A stretch of 5,050 nucleotides of DNA from contig RFQD01000115.1 of NCBI GenBank assembly GCA_009925875.1, forward strand, positions 1-5,050. The letters run 5' to 3'. A program made the position numbers and the translations under genes. Of this stretch, positions 1 through 5,050 are shown one piece after another; positions within the stretch are counted from its first letter, which is position 1; each line of letters opens with the position of its first letter. This stretch comes from Microbacteriaceae bacterium. Its GTDB lineage: Bacteria; Actinomycetota; Actinomycetes; Actinomycetales; Microbacteriaceae. A model generated the notes under the pieces. That model was not told the DNA's origin, searched no databases, and saw only the letters and a list, made by a program, of their open reading frames with translations.

Positions 1-27
1 CCGTACCTGTCGTTGGCGGTGCGATGA
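1..27 (+). CDS. C-terminal end of an unidentified upstream gene (partial)
   Basis: Frame 1 is open from the first base and ends at the TGA at 25-27, giving the tail PYLSLAVR. The TGA overlaps the ATG of the next gene in an ATGA arrangement, which is the usual sign of two translationally coupled genes, and this is the main reason to believe the frame is real. Eight residues are too few to name a product. In Actinobacteria the ilvBNC genes often lie before serA, but this tail does not resemble the end of IlvC as I know it. Confidence 0.5.
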   Translation, partial: PYLSLAVR

Positions 28-350
28 AGCGCGGTGTGGGCGGCTGGATTCTCGTCGCCGTGTTTGGACTGCTCCTCGCGCACGACGTGTGGGAGGGCAT
101 CGGCAACGTCAGCGGAATGTTGCAGATTGGTCTGCAACTCGGGTTGCAACCGCAACCCGTGGGCTGGCTGGTGCTCGGCACCGACCTGCTTGCGCCCGTC
201 GCCATTTTCATCGTGGCACTGCTTGCCACGCGCAAAACGTCGTTCTGGCAGGCCGTGATTGTCTGGGTGTTCGCCGTGCTGATTTCGGCCATCATCGGGG
301 CCAACGTGGTGCTCGCGTGGTCGAACATTGACGTCGTGTTTGCCGTCTAA
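24..350 (+). CDS. small integral membrane protein of unknown function
   Basis: I do not recognise this 108-residue protein. It is strongly hydrophobic, with likely membrane helices at about residues 7-22, 46-69 and 75-99. The loop between helices 1 and 2 is rich in Gly, Leu and Gln (residues 30-45). The basic N-terminus (MKR) and the RK pair at 70-71 between helices 2 and 3 suggest, by the positive-inside rule, that both face the cytoplasm. That is hard to fit with exactly three simple helices, so the topology is uncertain; the segment around 31-41 may dip into the membrane. There is no signal-peptidase site, cysteine or obvious catalytic motif. The ATG at 24 is chosen because it forms an ATGA overlap with the preceding stop, although the frame stays open to the window edge. 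No strong ribosome site is visible, which fits translational coupling. It lies 50 bases before serA, but that gap carries a likely promoter, so it probably belongs to the upstream transcription unit. Confidence 0.72.
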   Translation: MKRGVGGWILVAVFGLLLAHDVWEGIGNVSGMLQIGLQLGLQPQPVGWLVLGTDLLAPVAIFIVALLATRKTSFWQAVIVWVFAVLISAIIGANVVLAWSNIDVVFAV

Positions 351-388
351 CCCGTGCCACACGAAAAATCACCCCAACGCGCCGAAGG

Positions 389-394
389 TAGAAT
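389..394 (+). promoter_or_regulatory. candidate -10 element of the serA promoter
   Basis: The hexamer TAGAAT differs from the TATAAT consensus at one base and fits the actinobacterial TANNNT pattern. It ends six bases before the GTG at 401, so transcription would be expected to start at or very near that codon and give a leaderless mRNA. No convincing -35 hexamer is seen 16-18 bases upstream (around 365-372, AAAATCAC), which is common for this promoter class. An overlapping AAGG at 385-388 could instead act as a weak ribosome site, so promoter and leader roles compete for the same bases. Confidence 0.45.
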
Positions 395-400
395 TTGCCC

Positions 401-1993
401 GTGACTAAACCCATTGTGCTGATTGCCGAAGAACTCTCGCCCGCCACGATTGACGCGTTGGGGCCCGACTTCGACATTCGCACGGTGGATGGAACGGATC
501 GTCCGGCTCTCCTCGAATCCGTTGCCTCTGCGTCGGCCATTCTGGTGCGCAGCGCGACCAAGGTGGATGCCGAAGTCATCGAGGCCGCTCCCCACCTCAA
601 GGTCATCGCACGCGCGGGCGTGGGTCTCGACAACGTCGACATCAAAACCGCCACGACGGCCGGGGTCATGGTTGTCAACGCGCCCACGTCGAACATCGTC
701 TCGGCGGCCGAACTGACGGTGGGCCACATTTTGAGTCTCGCCCGCCACATTCCGGCGGCGCACGCGGCGTTGGCCGACGGTAATTGGAAGCGCAGCGCGT
801 TCACCGGGACGGAACTCTTTGAAAAGACCGTCGGCATCATCGGCCTGGGTCGCATTGGTGCGCTGATTGCCGCTCGACTGGAGGCGTTTGACATGCGCGT
901 GGTGGCCTATGACCCCTATGTCACGTCGGCCCGTGCGCAGCAACTCGGTGTGCACCTGCTCAGTCTCGACGAGCTGCTCGCCGAAAGTGACTTCATCACG
1001 ATTCACATGCCGAAGACCCCCGAAACCACGGGCATGATCGGCACCCCGCAACTCAAGTCGATGAAGAACACGGCGTACATCGTGAATGTCGCTCGTGGTG
1101 GCTTGATTGACGAGGATGCCCTCCACGCCGCTCTCGTTGCGGGCGAGATCGCCGGCGCGGGCCTCGACGTGTTCGTGAACGAACCGCCGACCGGCTCACC
1201 GTTGTTGGCGCTACCCAACGTTGTGGTCACACCGCATCTCGGCGCATCCACCGATGAAGCTCAAGAGAAGGCCGGTATTTCGGTCGCAAACTCGGTGCGA
1301 CTCGCTCTCGGCGGAGACCTGGTTCCCGACGCGGTCAACGTTGCCGGTGGTGTCATCGACCCGTACGTGCGTCCGGCAATCCCGCTCTTCGAAAAGCTGG
1401 GTCAAGTTTTCTCCGGTCTCTCTCACACGAGTCCCTTGCTGAGTGTGGACGTGGAGGTGCGTGGCGAAATCACCAAGTACGACACGTCGGTGCTGAGATT
1501 GGCCGCGCTCAAGGGAATTTTCACCAACGTGGTGAGTGAGTCGGTGTCGTATGTCAATGCGCCGTTGCTGGCCGAGCAACGCGGTATCGAGGTGCGCACC
1601 CTCACGTTCGAAGAGAGCCCCGAGTATCGCACGGTGCTGTCGCTGCGCGGTGCCTTGAGTGACGGCACTCAGGTGTCGGTATCGGGCACGCTGGTCGGCA
1701 CGAAGCAGACCGAGAAGATTGTCGAGATCAACGGGTACGAAGTGGATGTCCCGATCGACGCGCACCTCATTGTGATGCAGTACATCGATCGCCCCGGCAT
1801 CGTCGCCATCTATGGAAAAGAGTTTGGTGAGGCGAAGATCAACATCGCCGGCATGCAGATTGCGCGTCAAGAGCTCGGCGGTAAGGCGTTGAGTGTACTC
1901 ACGGTTGACTCGCCCGTTCCGCTCGCACTCCTCGAGAAGGTGCGCTCGGCCATTGATGCCGACGTCATGCTCGAAGTTGACATCACCGAATAA
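401..1993 (+). CDS. serA: D-3-phosphoglycerate dehydrogenase (EC 1.1.1.95)
   Basis: This cytosolic enzyme oxidises 3-phosphoglycerate with NAD+ to 3-phosphohydroxypyruvate, the first step of serine synthesis. At 530 residues it is the long form found in Actinobacteria. It has a substrate/NAD-binding catalytic part (about 1-315), an ASB domain (about 317-450) and a C-terminal ACT domain (about 454-528). Visible motifs are the Rossmann GLGRIG at 148-153 with D171 at the end of the next strand, the catalytic set R232 (VARGG), E261 (NEPP) and H279 (TPHLGAS), and the ACT motif YIDRPGI at 461-467 with N481. In related enzymes Y461, D463 and N481 lie at the serine-binding site, so feedback inhibition by serine is expected. 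The GTG at 401 gives the family N-terminus MTKP. An in-frame TTG at 395 would add two residues, but it overlaps the -10 and sits too close to AAGG at 385-388. leuB follows after 25 bases. No cysteine occurs in the protein. Confidence 0.97.
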   Translation: MTKPIVLIAEELSPATIDALGPDFDIRTVDGTDRPALLESVASASAILVRSATKVDAEVIEAAPHLKVIARAGVGLDNVDIKTATTAGVMVVNAPTSNIVSAAELTVGHILSLARHIPAAHAALADGNWKRSAFTGTELFEKTVGIIGLGRIGALIAARLEAFDMRVVAYDPYVTSARAQQLGVHLLSLDELLAESDFITIHMPKTPETTGMIGTPQLKSMKNTAYIVNVARGGLIDEDALHAALVAGEIAGAGLDVFVNEPPTGSPLLALPNVVVTPHLGASTDEAQEKAGISVANSVRLALGGDLVPDAVNVAGGVIDPYVRPAIPLFEKLGQVFSGLSHTSPLLSVDVEVRGEITKYDTSVLRLAALKGIFTNVVSESVSYVNAPLLAEQRGIEVRTLTFEESPEYRTVLSLRGALSDGTQVSVSGTLVGTKQTEKIVEINGYEVDVPIDAHLIVMQYIDRPGIVAIYGKEFGEAKINIAGMQIARQELGGKALSVLTVDSPVPLALLEKVRSAIDADVMLEVDITE

Positions 1994-2004
1994 CACGCTC
2001 TCAC

Positions 2005-2009
2005 GAAGG
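2005..2009 (+). promoter_or_regulatory. ribosome binding site of leuB
   Basis: GAAGG lies in the 25-base serA-leuB gap, nine bases before the ATG at 2019. It selects that ATG over the upstream in-frame ATG at 1893, which lies inside serA and would add 42 low-complexity basic residues absent from the LeuB family. Confidence 0.7.
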
Positions 2010-2018
2010 TCCTCCCTC

Positions 2019-3068
2019 ATGTCGAAAACTCTTTCCCTCGCGGTCATCCCCGGCGACGGCATCGGTCCCGAGGTCGTGGCCGAGGGGCTCAAAGTTCTCG
2101 ACGTCGTGGCGGCGCGGGAGGGGCTGACCCTCAATAAGACGCATTTCTCGCTCGGTGCCGATCGCTACCTCGCCACCGGCGACGTGCTCACCGATGACGA
2201 TCTGGCCGCCATCGCCACGCACGACGCAATTTTGTTGGGCGCGGTCGGCGGGGTGCCGGGAGATCCGCGCATCCCCGCAGGAATCATCGAGCGCGGCCTG
2301 TTGCTGAAGCTGCGCTTCAGTCTCGACCATTACGTCAATTTGCGACCCACCCAAATTCTGCCCGGTGTGGTGAGCCCGCTCGCTCACCCGGGTCCCGTCG
2401 ACTTCGTCGTCGTGCGGGAGGGAACCGAGGGACCCTATGTGGGCAACGGGGGAGTGGTGCGAGCTGGTACGCCGGCCGAAGTTGCCAATGAGCTCTCGGT
2501 CAACACGGCATTCGGCGTCGATCGCGTCCTGCGGTATGCCTTCGAGCTCGCCATGACGCGAGGCAAGAAACTCACGTGGGTTCACAAGACCAACGTGCTC
2601 GTGCACGCCGGCGGACTCTGGACGCGCGCCGTTGCACGCGTTGCGGCCGAGTTCCCCGAGGTGGCCGTCGATTATTTGCACGTGGATGCCGCAACAATCT
2701 TTTTCGTCACCGACCCGTCTCGGTTCGACGTGATTGTCACCGACAACCTGTTTGGCGACATCCTCACCGACCTGTCCGGCGCGATCGGCGGCGGAATCGG
2801 TCTGGCCGCGAGCGGCAACATCAACCCCACAAATGCGTTTCCGAGCATGTTCGAACCGGTGCACGGTTCGGCACCCGATATCGCCGGGCAGCAGAAGGCT
2901 GACCCGACCGCCACGATTCTCTCCGTTGCCATGCTGCTCACGCACTTTGGTTACGCAGACGCGGCGTCCACGATTCACCAGGCCGTGGCTGCTGACCTTG
3001 CCGAACGCGGTTCGGCGGCTCGATCTACGGCTGAGGTTGGCGATGCCATTGTGGCGCGTCTCGCCTGA
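2019..3068 (+). CDS. leuB: 3-isopropylmalate dehydrogenase (EC 1.1.1.85)
   Basis: This enzyme oxidatively decarboxylates (2R,3S)-3-isopropylmalate with NAD+ to 2-oxoisocaproate, the direct precursor of leucine, in the cytosol. The 349-residue product is a full-length member of the isocitrate/isopropylmalate dehydrogenase family. It starts with the typical [11 protein letters not shown] (9-19). Substrate and metal residues expected from the family are present: R99, R109, R133 in VVREGTEG, Y140, K190 in HKTN, D223, and D247 and D251 in LFGDILTD. The nucleotide loop HGSAPDIAG (282-290) is followed by QQKADPTA, an actinobacterial-style version. The hydrophobic LLLKLR at 94-99 in the substrate loop favours isopropylmalate over isocitrate or tartrate, with tartrate/malate dehydrogenase the main alternative. 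It sits 25 bases after serA and 42 bases before ilvE, which performs the next step for leucine, so co-transcription is likely. No attenuator-like leader peptide is visible. The protein has no cysteine. Confidence 0.96.
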   Translation: MSKTLSLAVIPGDGIGPEVVAEGLKVLDVVAAREGLTLNKTHFSLGADRYLATGDVLTDDDLAAIATHDAILLGAVGGVPGDPRIPAGIIERGLLLKLRFSLDHYVNLRPTQILPGVVSPLAHPGPVDFVVVREGTEGPYVGNGGVVRAGTPAEVANELSVNTAFGVDRVLRYAFELAMTRGKKLTWVHKTNVLVHAGGLWTRAVARVAAEFPEVAVDYLHVDAATIFFVTDPSRFDVIVTDNLFGDILTDLSGAIGGGIGLAASGNINPTNAFPSMFEPVHGSAPDIAGQQKADPTATILSVAMLLTHFGYADAASTIHQAVAADLAERGSAARSTAEVGDAIVARLA

Positions 3069-3097
3069 GCCGGTTAGCGTAAGTACACCCGCACACC

Positions 3098-3102
3098 AAG
3101 GA
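3098..3102 (+). promoter_or_regulatory. ribosome binding site of ilvE
   Basis: AAGGA is the best Shine-Dalgarno match in the window. It lies eight bases before the ATG at 3111 and fourteen before a second in-frame ATG at 3117, so it decides for 3111. Confidence 0.75.
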
Positions 3103-3110
3103 TCACACTC

Positions 3111-4220
3111 ATGAGCATGACGGAAACGACGACGTTCCCCCTCAGCTTCACGCTGACCCCTTCGAAGTCTGCTCGTCAGGAAGCGCATCGCGAGGAGATT
3201 CTCGCCAGCCCCGGATTCGGCAACTACTTCACCGACCACATGGTCGAAATCGACTGGACGGTTGATGAGGGGTGGCACAACGCGCAGGTCAAACCCTACG
3301 GCCCGCTCAGCATTGAGCCGGGTTCGGCCGTCTTACATTACGGTCAAGAAATCTTTGAGGGTCTCAAGCTCTACCGCCACGCCGACGGTTCGATTTGGGC
3401 GTTCCGACCCGAGGCTAACGGTGCGCGCCTTGCGCGGTCGGCTCGCCGACTCGCGTTGCCGGAACTCAACGTGACCGATTTCGTCGAGTCGATTCGCCAA
3501 CTCGCCCGCGTGGATGCCGAGTGGGTGCCCTCGGCCCCCGAGACGAGCTTGTACATGCGCCCCTTCATGATCGCGAACGAGAACTTCCTGGGCGTGCGAG
3601 CTGCGCATCGGGCATCCTATTTCGTCATTGCCAGCCCCGCGGGCGCGTACTTCAAGGGCGGCGTCGCGCCGGTTAAGATTTGGCTCACGACGGAGTACAC
3701 ACGCGCCGGTCGCGGTGGCACCGGGGCAGCCAAGTGCGGCGGAAACTATGCGGCGAGTCTCGTTGCACAAACCGAAGCCTACGAAAAAGGGTGTGCGCAG
3801 GTTCTCTTCCTGGATGCCGAAACGGGCACACACATCGATGAGCTCGGTGGCATGAACGTGTTCTTGGTCAAGAAAGACGGCACTCTCGTCACGCCCCGTC
3901 TCACTGGGTCCATTCTTGAGGGCATCACGCGCGACTCCATCATCACGCTTGCACGCGAGCGCGGTCACACGGTCGAAGAGCGCGACGTCTCGATTGAGGA
4001 GTGGCGCGACGGCGTCGCCTCGGGGGAGATCACCGAGGTCTTTGCGTGTGGCACCGCTGCGGTCGTCACTCCCATCGGACAGTTGCTCTCGAATGAATTC
4101 GCGGTTGGCGATCCGGATGCGCCGGCCGGGGAGTTGACGATGAGTCTGCGCCAGGAGCTCACCGACATTCAGTACGGCCGGGTGGCCGACAACCACTCCT
4201 GGATGACGCGATTGGTCTAA
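3111..4220 (+). CDS. ilvE: branched-chain-amino-acid aminotransferase (EC 2.6.1.42)
   Basis: This PLP enzyme (fold type IV) moves the amino group between glutamate and the 2-oxo acids of leucine, isoleucine and valine, the last step of their synthesis. The 369-residue length fits the longer IlvE subgroup shared by Actinobacteria and eukaryotes rather than the roughly 300-residue E. coli form. Motifs in order are HYGQEIFEGLK (76-86, Y77 and E83), YMRPF (148-152, R150), the Schiff-base lysine K208 in TGAAKCGGNYAAS, IDELGGMNVF (242-251, E244, expected to bind the pyridine nitrogen), and GTAAVVTPIG (314-323), the phosphate/substrate loop. The CXXC redox switch of mammalian BCATs is not present. 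The start at 3111 is set by a good ribosome site. A D-amino-acid aminotransferase or aminodeoxychorismate lyase is unlikely given the length and the ELGGMN and GTAAVV motifs. It follows leuB at 42 bases and is probably the last gene of the serA-leuB-ilvE unit; no strong terminator follows. Confidence 0.97.
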   Translation: MSMTETTTFPLSFTLTPSKSARQEAHREEILASPGFGNYFTDHMVEIDWTVDEGWHNAQVKPYGPLSIEPGSAVLHYGQEIFEGLKLYRHADGSIWAFRPEANGARLARSARRLALPELNVTDFVESIRQLARVDAEWVPSAPETSLYMRPFMIANENFLGVRAAHRASYFVIASPAGAYFKGGVAPVKIWLTTEYTRAGRGGTGAAKCGGNYAASLVAQTEAYEKGCAQVLFLDAETGTHIDELGGMNVFLVKKDGTLVTPRLTGSILEGITRDSIITLARERGHTVEERDVSIEEWRDGVASGEITEVFACGTAAVVTPIGQLLSNEFAVGDPDAPAGELTMSLRQELTDIQYGRVADNHSWMTRLV

Positions 4221-4233
4221 GGGTTTTCCCTAA
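4218..4233 (+). promoter_or_regulatory. small palindrome overlapping the ilvE stop, possible operator
   Basis: TAAGGGTTTTCCCTAA contains the perfect inverted repeat AGGG-TTTT-CCCT (4220-4231), and the outermost T and A also pair. It starts in the ilvE stop codon and lies 29 bases before the response-regulator start. A four-base-pair stem with no T-run after it is too weak for an intrinsic terminator. NarL-family regulators bind short inverted repeats with small spacers, so an autoregulatory site is possible, but this is inference from a single copy. Confidence 0.27.
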
Positions 4234-4255
4234 TCGGGCTTTGCGGTTCACCTCG

Positions 4256-4268
4256 GAGTGAGTGAGTG
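4256..4268 (+). repeat. GAGT tandem repeat (3.25 copies) containing the start codon
   Basis: GAGTGAGTGAGTG places GTG codons at 4258, 4262 and 4266, one in each frame. Only the one at 4262 opens the response-regulator frame. The first gives a four-codon frame ending at the TAA at 4270-4272, and the third ends at the TAG at 4308-4310. The preceding GGAG at 4255-4258 is partly inside the repeat and is only three bases from the 4262 start. Confidence 0.6.
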
Positions 4269-4939
4269 TTAACTTCGTGCCCACAGGTCAGGTTCGCCCC
4301 ATCCGAGTAGGAATTGTCGAGGACAATCCGCTCTTTCTCGACCTCGTCGCGGCATCACTCGATTCCGTCATCGGACTCGAAGTTGTCGCCACGTCGAAAA
4401 CCGTCGCTGAGGCGCGCTCAGTTCTTGCCGACCTGGATATCGACGTCGCCGTGCTCGACATCGATTTACCGGATGGGAACGGAGTCGGGTTGGGTGTTTG
4501 GTTGTCCACGAATTTTCCGAGACCCGGCATCGTATTGCTTTCGGCAACGGACATGCTCGAACTCTTTCTCGGATTGCCGGAAGAAACCCGGGCCGGATGG
4601 AGTTATTTGGCGAAAAGTTCCTCCACCGACTTGGATGTTTTGACGAAAACCATTCAGGCGACCGCTCGCGGACGATCCATCATTGACCCCTCGCTCGTGG
4701 ATCGATCTCGTGCAAAGTCGGGTGGGCGAGTGTCCCGACTCACGAAACGCCAGTTTGAGGTTTTGCGCGCGGTGTCCCGTGGGCTGAGTAATCAGGCCAT
4801 TGCCGACGAATTTGGTTTCTCTCTCAAAACCGTTGTCGCGCATCTCAGTGCCATATACGCGGCACTGGATATCCCGGAGGGGTCGAATCCCCGTGTGCAC
4901 TCCGTATTGGAGTTTTTGCAGGAAACGGACCGCAGCTAG
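4262..4939 (+). CDS. NarL/LuxR-type two-component response regulator
   Basis: The 225-residue protein is a phosphorylation-controlled DNA-binding regulator. The N-terminal receiver domain (about 14-137) has the acidic pair E20-D21, the phospho-acceptor D66 in VLDIDLPDGNG, the switch residue S94 and the conserved K118 in YLAK, so it should be phosphorylatable. The C-terminal LuxR-type helix-turn-helix (about 157-205) shows RLTKRQFEVLRAVSRGLSNQ and then SLKTVVAHL at 187-195 as the recognition helix. The start is uncertain: an in-frame TGA at 4259-4261 rules out anything further upstream, GTG 4262 has GGAG only three bases before it, and GTG 4277 would remove just five residues. The stop shares its G with a possible GTG start of the next gene, so that product is the likely partner kinase. 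Its target genes cannot be told from the window. The coding DNA is lower in G+C than serA or leuB and the protein has no cysteine. Confidence 0.92.
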   Translation: MSVNFVPTGQVRPIRVGIVEDNPLFLDLVAASLDSVIGLEVVATSKTVAEARSVLADLDIDVAVLDIDLPDGNGVGLGVWLSTNFPRPGIVLLSATDMLELFLGLPEETRAGWSYLAKSSSTDLDVLTKTIQATARGRSIIDPSLVDRSRAKSGGRVSRLTKRQFEVLRAVSRGLSNQAIADEFGFSLKTVVAHLSAIYAALDIPEGSNPRVHSVLEFLQETDRS

Positions 4940-5050
4940 TGATTCGTTGGCGAGAGTTCATCGTGAATCGAATCTCCGCCCGAGGCGCTCTGAGTCAGCG
5001 AGTTTTCCTTCCCGTTCTTACATTGCTCACCGTTGGCAGCGTGTTCTCGG
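4939..5050 (+). CDS. N-terminal part of a probable membrane protein, possibly the sensor histidine kinase (partial)
   Basis: The frame from GTG 4939 stays open to the window edge and is the only frame that couples to the regulator, through a TAGTG stop/start overlap. It begins MIRWREFIVNRISARG, continues with LSQR, and then enters the hydrophobic run VFLPVLTLLTVGSVF (about 22-36), which looks like a first membrane helix after a basic cytoplasmic N-terminus. A second in-frame GTG at 4963, with GAGAG at 4952-4956 six bases before it, is an alternative start that would remove eight residues. No kinase motif lies inside the window. The histidine-kinase call rests on position next to a response regulator and the membrane segment, so another membrane protein is possible. 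Confidence 0.5.
   Translation, partial: MIRWREFIVNRISARGALSQRVFLPVLTLLTVGSVFS

Noticed and set aside
395..397. TTG at 395 as the serA start
   Set aside because: It would lie just past the -10 hexamer and too close to AAGG, and the family N-terminus begins at the MTKP from GTG 401.
347..1126. 259-codon open frame on the minus strand over the start of serA
   Set aside because: Antisense shadow of the SerA catalytic domain with no motif or ribosome site that supports it.
1893..2018. 42-residue N-terminal extension of leuB
   Set aside because: It overlaps the end of serA, is basic and Ser/Arg-rich, and has no counterpart in LeuB; the ATG at 2019 has its own ribosome site.
1211..2134. 307-codon open frame on the minus strand across the end of serA
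   Set aside because: Same pattern: antisense to conserved SerA ASB and ACT domains, Arg-rich composition and no recognisable motif.
3075..3080. TAGCGT as the -10 of an internal promoter for ilvE
   Set aside because: It fits TANNNT, but there is no -35 at proper spacing; the nearest TTG-type element (3049-3054) is 20 bases away, and the short gap fits co-transcription with leuB.
2001..3278. 425-codon open frame on the minus strand across leuB
   Set aside because: It is antisense to a clear leuB and its protein is rich in Arg, Gly, His and Val with no domain. Such shadow frames are normal opposite high-G+C genes.
3333..4196. 287-codon open frame on the minus strand across ilvE
   Set aside because: Antisense to the conserved IlvE active-site regions and without any family likeness.
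4218..4233. Intrinsic terminator after ilvE
   Set aside because: The stem is only four contiguous pairs and no run of T follows it, so it should not stop transcription by itself.

Overview
The window reads as chromosomal DNA from a high-G+C Gram-positive bacterium. The SerA, LeuB and IlvE proteins look most like those of the Actinobacteria family Microbacteriaceae, although the G+C content, which I estimate only roughly from sampled lines at 55-70%, is on the low side for that family. The organism assignment is my recognition of protein style and gene order, not a database result.

Layout, all on the + strand. Positions 1-27 hold the last eight codons and stop of an unidentified upstream gene. 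It overlaps by four bases (ATGA) with a 108-residue, probably three-helix membrane protein of unknown function (24-350). After a 50-base gap with a good -10 hexamer comes serA (401-1993, D-3-phosphoglycerate dehydrogenase of the long ASB+ACT type). It is followed closely by leuB (2019-3068, 3-isopropylmalate dehydrogenase) and ilvE (3111-4220, branched-chain aminotransferase). A 41-base gap with a small palindrome and a GAGT tandem repeat leads to a NarL/LuxR-type response regulator (4262-4939). Its stop codon shares a base with a possible GTG start of a protein cut by the window end (4939-5050). That fragment begins with a basic stretch followed by a hydrophobic segment, as a membrane sensor kinase might.

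The first block is amino-acid biosynthesis. SerA starts serine synthesis from 3-phosphoglycerate. LeuB makes the oxidised precursor of leucine, and IlvE transaminates the 2-oxo acids of leucine, isoleucine and valine. The short gaps of 25 and 42 bases suggest a serA-leuB-ilvE transcription unit. The second block is probably a two-component system unrelated to it; its base composition is visibly more A+T-rich. All recognisable catalytic residues are intact. I found no RNA genes, CRISPR arrays, insertion sequences or broken genes, and no gene-free stretch over 300 bases. I did not find a convincing new biological system; the points most worth checking are the possibly leaderless serA promoter, the unknown coupled membrane protein, and the start region of the response regulator.
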